Assembly: GCA_949295995.1 (NCBI GenBank)
Contig: CASFNK010000002.1
Coordinates: 1 to 46,285 of the forward strand
Reading direction: 5' to 3'
DNA length: 46,285 nt
Source of the DNA: an uncultured Pseudomonadota bacterium
Lineage (GTDB): Bacteria; Pseudomonadota; Alphaproteobacteria; RF32; CAG-239
A program made the position numbers and the translations under genes. The notes beneath the pieces are model-generated. The model had not been told where the DNA came from. It saw only the letters and a list, made by a program, of their open reading frames with translations, and searched no databases. Below are positions 42,895-46,285 of this stretch, one piece after another (positions within the stretch are counted from its first letter, which is position 1; each line of letters opens with the position of its first letter).

Positions 42895-43922
42895 AAGAAG
42901 AAAAAGAAATTGGCAAAATGCTGAATAATATTGAAACCTCCGACAATCATTCACACAAGCGTAAAAGTTTGGGACGTGGTCTGGGTGCTTTGTTGGGAGA
43001 TGATGATTTTGACGTAAATGAAAATGAAGACTTATCATCACTGGCTCCGAATTTATCAGGCTCGAACTTGGTGGATATAGATTTACTCCAACCCGGAAAA
43101 TTTCAACCTCGTACGGAATTTGATGAAGAGGCACTACAATCTCTTGCCGATTCCATTAAAGAAAAAGGGGTTTTACAGCCATTATTGGTTCGTCGTACAG
43201 GAATAGGATATGAAATAATTGCGGGTGAACGCCGTTGGCGTGCATCAAAATTGGCAGGACTTGACAAAGTTCCGGTCATAGAAAAAGACTTGTCTGATAA
43301 AGAAGTCTTGGAAGTGGCTTTAGTTGAAAACTTGTTAAGAGAAAATCTGTCGGCAATAGAAGAGGCAGAGGGGCTGCAAAGATTAATTGATGAGTTTGCA
43401 CATACGCAAGAGGCCTTATCTCAAATCATTGGTAAATCCAGAAGTCATATTGCCAATACGTTGCGTTTGCTTAATCTTCCGGAAAAAGTACAACAACTGG
43501 TAAAAGAAGGCAAATTAAGCGCGGGTCATGCCAGAGCTTTGGTTGGATTGGAGAATGCCGAAGCCTTGGCTAAGCAAATAATATCGAAAGACTTGAGTGT
43601 GCGTCAGGTTGAGGAGTTGGTTGCCAAACAAAAAGAAGGTAAAAAAGAACCTCAAGCCAAAACACCCAAAGACAGCGACTTGGTGGACATAGAAAAAGAC
43701 TTAAACAAAAATCTTGGTTTAAGAATTAAAATATCACCAAGCAAACAAGGCGGCGGTAAGGTAGTTTTGCAATATGCCTCTCCGGCTGAATTGGATATGA
43801 TTATAGATATTTTGGAACAAAAGAAGTCTGGCGAGCGTCATAGTTTAGGCTTTCAGCAGACAGAACCTGTCGCGCCGACCACAAATTCCAATGAAAAATT
43901 TTCAATTAAAGTTATAGATTAG
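42888..43922 (+). CDS. parB: Chromosome partitioning protein ParB
   Basis: A 344-residue CTPase and parS-binding protein. The N-terminus has SLGRGLGALLG (27-37), the ParA-stimulating arginine region, then the CTP-binding domain with GERRWRAS, the HTH TQEALSQIIGKSRSHIANTLRLL, and a C-terminal dimer domain after a Lys-rich linker. GAAGGA sits before the ATG at 42888; an ATG at 42918 is an alternative. Target sites are the two parS copies upstream. Ends in a terminator. Confidence 0.97.
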   Translation: MLEEEKEIGKMLNNIETSDNHSHKRKSLGRGLGALLGDDDFDVNENEDLSSLAPNLSGSNLVDIDLLQPGKFQPRTEFDEEALQSLADSIKEKGVLQPLLVRRTGIGYEIIAGERRWRASKLAGLDKVPVIEKDLSDKEVLEVALVENLLRENLSAIEEAEGLQRLIDEFAHTQEALSQIIGKSRSHIANTLRLLNLPEKVQQLVKEGKLSAGHARALVGLENAEALAKQIISKDLSVRQVEELVAKQKEGKKEPQAKTPKDSDLVDIEKDLNKNLGLRIKISPSKQGGGKVVLQYASPAELDMIIDILEQKKSGERHSLGFQQTEPVAPTTNSNEKFSIKVID

Positions 43923-43943
43923 TCTAACTTATTGAAAATCAAT

Positions 43944-43975
43944 AAAAAAGCGGGAATTTTACACCCGCTTTTTTG
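43944..43975 (+). terminator. Terminator after parB
   Basis: AAAAAAGCGGG (43944-43954) pairs with CCCGCTTTTTT (43964-43974). The rest of the spacer to 44200 is AT-rich with no feature I can support. Confidence 0.87.
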
Positions 43976-44200
43976 TGTGCTTCAAAAAATTGTCAATGAG
44001 GGTATAATTTAAAAATTTTTAATAAAGCATACATAAAAAGGGAAAAATCCTCTGTAGAGTCAAAAAACAAGGCTTAAAAACAAAATCAATGAAAAAAGTA
44101 AAAACTAACGATATCTTTACGAAAGGATAATAAAAATATAATAGATTTTTATGAAGAGATATGTTCTAATAAAGCAAAATTAACTTGAGGGAAGAAAAAG

Positions 44201-45199
44201 ATGCTGTTTCTGAAAAAGTTTTTATGGGGCATGGGTGCGCTGATATTAATTCTTGTCGGTGGCAGCGGCACTCAAAGCAGTAATCTGGTATTGCAAGGCG
44301 GCGGTTTTATAGGTTTAATCATCGGTTTGATTGCGCTTTATATCTTTACCAAAATGGCCTGGCGCGCCATGGGATGTATTCCTTCATTTATAGCGGTAAT
44401 AGGAGTTATAGCTTTTATTCTTTATGCGATTGGTGCGTTTAAGGATGGATTTAATGGTTTTGGTAAAAATTTACAAAGTTTTTTAGGTCGCTCCCAAAAT
44501 TTTGCCATGTCAGGACAAGGTCAAATACCGCAATCTAACAATCAAATACAACTCTCAGATAACGAACAACCCTCATTAAATGAAAATTTCAATTCTCCGC
44601 AAGATGAAAATAATCAACCCTCAACCAAGCAAGAGCCGCAGGTCAGTTCTTTTCAACAATTTATGAATGCCATCGGAGGAGGTCAGCAAGCTCCGCAAAA
44701 TCAAGGGATTGATATGAATGCTTTGCCGACATTCAGAAGTTCGGCCAAAGTGATGAATGGAGATACCTTGCAAATTCAAGGTCGTTATTTCAAATTATAT
44801 GGCATTGACGCGCCGGAAATCAGCCAAACCTGTGCCGATAAGAGCGGTCGTTCATATAATTGCGGTCGTCAGGCAGCTTTGTGGCTTAAGGGCTGGATAG
44901 GGGATAATCCTCTTACTTGCCACATTATGCAACAAGATGAAAAAGGCAATATGGTCGGTACCTGCTCTTTGGGACAATATGATTTAGGAGCAGCTTTGGT
45001 TAATGCCGGCTGGGCGGTTGCATATACTAAATACACGGATATTTATATGCCCTATCAGCAACAAGCACAAAGGAACGGCCATGGTCTCTGGCAAGGAAAA
45101 TTTTATATGCCCGAAGACTGGCGTGCGCTTCAGGGACAAAAGCCAAAAATCAAAGTAATCAAACCTAAAAAACGTCGCGAAAATATATTTGGAATATAA
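44201..45199 (+). CDS. Membrane-anchored staphylococcal-nuclease-like protein
   Basis: A 332-residue protein with about three N-terminal membrane segments (about 8-25, 33-50, 62-79), a Gln/Asn/Ser-rich linker (about 105-165) and a C-terminal SNase-like domain (about 180-310): KVMNGDTLQIQGRYFKLYGIDAPEISQTC, CGRQAALWLKGWIG, LVNAGWAVAYTKY and GLWQGKF. Active-site Asp/Glu positions (GIDAPE) are visible. Such domains hydrolyse nucleic acids with Ca2+. The C-terminal domain is probably periplasmic or outward facing, which would suit nucleotide scavenging; that is inference. GAGGGAAG precedes the ATG. Confidence 0.8.
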   Translation: MLFLKKFLWGMGALILILVGGSGTQSSNLVLQGGGFIGLIIGLIALYIFTKMAWRAMGCIPSFIAVIGVIAFILYAIGAFKDGFNGFGKNLQSFLGRSQNFAMSGQGQIPQSNNQIQLSDNEQPSLNENFNSPQDENNQPSTKQEPQVSSFQQFMNAIGGGQQAPQNQGIDMNALPTFRSSAKVMNGDTLQIQGRYFKLYGIDAPEISQTCADKSGRSYNCGRQAALWLKGWIGDNPLTCHIMQQDEKGNMVGTCSLGQYDLGAALVNAGWAVAYTKYTDIYMPYQQQAQRNGHGLWQGKFYMPEDWRALQGQKPKIKVIKPKKRRENIFGI

Positions 45200-45203
45200 G
45201 AAG

Positions 45204-45650
45204 ATGACAGACTTTATCTGCCCGAATATTGAAGCGACCGAAAAATTGGCCAAAAAGTTTGCCGCTCTTGCCAAACCGGGAGATGTCTTTGCACTTTTTG
45301 GGACTTTGGGTATGGGTAAATCGGTTTTTGCTCGTGCTTTTATTCAGAGTTTGACTCAAGCCGAAGAAGTCCCGAGCCCAACCTTTACTTTGTTGCAAAC
45401 CTATGATGCGCCTGATTTTGAGATATACCATTATGACTTATACCGCCTCAAATCAGCTGAAGAAATTTTTGAGCTGAATATGGAGGAGGCAATGGCTTGC
45501 GGCGTATGTTTAATTGAATGGCCGGAAAAAATGGGGGGATATTTACCTCGCAAATGCATAAAAATAAATATCACGCCTTATGGAAACGGTCGTAAAATAA
45601 CGCTTGAAAGTAAAGATGAGCAACGTCTTGCCCGTTTTAGCTCTCTATAA
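45204..45650 (+). CDS. tsaE: tRNA threonylcarbamoyladenosine biosynthesis ATPase TsaE
   Basis: A 148-residue P-loop ATPase that works with TsaD and TsaB. Walker A GTLGMGKS (33-40), the SPTFTL motif and YHYDLYRL, where the catalytic acid lies, are typical. The ATG at 45204 (five residues into the open frame) is four bases after the nuclease stop. In many Alphaproteobacteria tsaE heads the amgK-murU-addB-addA run; here it is 37 kb from addB and stands beside hprK. Confidence 0.95.
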   Translation: MTDFICPNIEATEKLAKKFAALAKPGDVFALFGTLGMGKSVFARAFIQSLTQAEEVPSPTFTLLQTYDAPDFEIYHYDLYRLKSAEEIFELNMEEAMACGVCLIEWPEKMGGYLPRKCIKINITPYGNGRKITLESKDEQRLARFSSL

Positions 45651-45659
45651 GGTTTGATA

Positions 45660-46079
45660 ATGGAAAATATATATGCAACCTGTCTTGAACTAAACCATAA
45701 AGGAATACTCCTCATCGGTCCTTCTGGGAGCGGAAAATCTGACCTTGCCTTACGTTTAATTAAAGAAAAACAAGCCATTCTCATATCTGATGATAGAACA
45801 AATATTGAGCTTGTTTCTGGTGCAATTATAGCCTCTTGCCCGCAAACCATTCAGGGTTTGCTTGAGGTAAGGGGAATAGGTATTGTTAAAATGCCCCATA
45901 AAAAACAAAGTAAAATTTCTTTAGTTATTGAATTAACAAACAATTTAAGCCAAATAGAACGATTGCCTCTTTTTGAAACAATAACGCTTTTAGGTATTGA
46001 GATAAAAAAAATTCGCCTCTATCCGTTTGAATTATCGGCAGTACATAAAGTTGCGCTGGCTTGTGATGAAAATTCATAA
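45660..46079 (+). CDS. hprK: HPr kinase/phosphorylase, short alphaproteobacterial form
   Basis: A 139-residue protein corresponding to the C-terminal kinase domain of HprK only, as found in Alphaproteobacteria. Walker A GPSGSGKS (20-27), LISDDRT and RGIGIVK, the conserved active-site segment, are present. It phosphorylates the HPr-like phosphocarrier of a regulatory phosphotransferase system, but npr and manX are not in the window. AAGG lies before the ATG at 45660; the frame upstream to TTG 45654 is not needed. Nine bases after tsaE. Confidence 0.9.
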   Translation: MENIYATCLELNHKGILLIGPSGSGKSDLALRLIKEKQAILISDDRTNIELVSGAIIASCPQTIQGLLEVRGIGIVKMPHKKQSKISLVIELTNNLSQIERLPLFETITLLGIEIKKIRLYPFELSAVHKVALACDENS

Positions 46080-46149
46080 GTTTATTGATTTTTAAGCCCA
46101 TAGGCTCTAATATACCTAAAATTCTAACTTTATTAATGAAAGAAAGATA

Positions 46150-46285
46150 ATGCTGGGCAAAATCATCGAAAATTCATTACGTAAACTGGGAAAACCGCTG
46201 GTTTCCTTTATCTTTAGACTAGGGCAACTATCGCAATTTATTGCACAATCTCTGTATCACACCGTAACACCGCCGTTTTATCTGC
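46150..46285 (+). CDS. mlaE: Probable MlaE-family ABC transporter permease, 5' part (cut by window edge)
   Basis: Forty-five codons are readable from the ATG at 46150; AAGAAAGA precedes it. The peptide has KLGKPLVSFIFRLGQLSQF and ends in TPPFYL, resembling the N-terminus of MlaE (YrbE, DUF140) permeases of the phospholipid-trafficking Mla system, which start with such a helix and a P-P-F-L step. Too short to be sure. Confidence 0.5.
   Translation, partial: MLGKIIENSLRKLGKPLVSFIFRLGQLSQFIAQSLYHTVTPPFYL

Noticed and set aside
43975..44200. Tiny ORF (13 codons, MKKVKTNDIFTKG) and a TATAAT-like box in the spacer before the nuclease gene
   Set aside because: Too short, no ribosome site, and no -35 at a proper distance from the box.
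1..46285. tRNA, rRNA or riboswitch genes
   Set aside because: No cloverleaf, rRNA segment or known riboswitch core was seen in the intergenic gaps.

Overview
The window looks like a piece of the origin-proximal chromosome of a low-GC, host-associated-type alphaproteobacterium. Alphaproteobacterial signs are the addB-addA-trxA and rph-rdgB blocks, the coaE-dnaQ / rho / mnmE-mnmG-rsmG-parA-parB order around the replication origin, a short HprK made of the kinase domain only, a probable Mic60/mitofilin gene divergent from tsaD, and an lptF-lptD-surA-rsmA envelope cluster. AT-rich spacers and the absence of several usual operon partners (amgK, hrcA, acpP/fabF, lptG, pdxA, gpsA, hemC/hemD, aroB, hemE/aroE) suggest a streamlined or rearranged genome. 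An uncultured gut-type lineage is plausible, but that is inference.

Layout. 1-300: the 5' end of an IS200/IS605-type transposase gene with its leader hairpins. 307-12117: mostly minus strand, with trxA, addA, addB, murU, rdgB, rph and glgA, plus one HD-domain gene on the plus strand. 12278-22706: grpE, ftsK (minus), then fabD-fabG and lptF-lptD-surA-rsmA. 22817-32292: an orphan gene, an XRE regulator with a palindromic operator, xerD with a 47-residue membrane protein just upstream, aroK, an ADP-dependent sugar kinase, the Mic60-like gene, tsaD-nth, a histidine phosphatase, and coaE-dnaQ. 32293-32812: a 520-bp AT-rich non-coding region with four perfect DnaA boxes, an array of six TTAA half-sites phased at about 11 bp (CtrA-like) and the rho promoter; this is the predicted oriC. 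32813-46285: rho, a membrane protein, a HAD phosphatase, mnmE, an orphan, mnmG, two HD-domain genes, a frameshifted PHP phosphoesterase gene, rsmG, parA, parB, a membrane-anchored SNase-type nuclease, tsaE, hprK and the start of a probable mlaE.

The most unusual signal is a 14-bp word, ACACYGTATTTAAA. It occurs seven times, always on the plus strand, only between 36.0 and 41.8 kb. It lies in mnmE (twice, in a 21-bp tandem repeat), mnmG (twice), the spacer before rsmG, and rsmG (twice). An eleven-base match lies on the other strand in mnmG. The copies are read in two codon phases and one is non-coding, so the constraint appears to act on DNA rather than protein. The cluster brackets two perfect 16-bp parS sites (38968-38983 and 41515-41530), 6-9 kb from the predicted oriC and next to parAB. 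It is a candidate binding site for an undescribed factor of the origin/partition domain.

How the genes work together: oriC, parS, ParA, ParB, FtsK and XerD cover replication start, origin segregation and chromosome-dimer processing. AddAB, Nth and DnaQ cover repair and proofreading. TsaD, TsaE, MnmE, MnmG, RsmA and RsmG cover tRNA and rRNA modification. LptF, LptD, SurA, MurU and MlaE serve the envelope. All calls come from reading the sequence; no database search was run.
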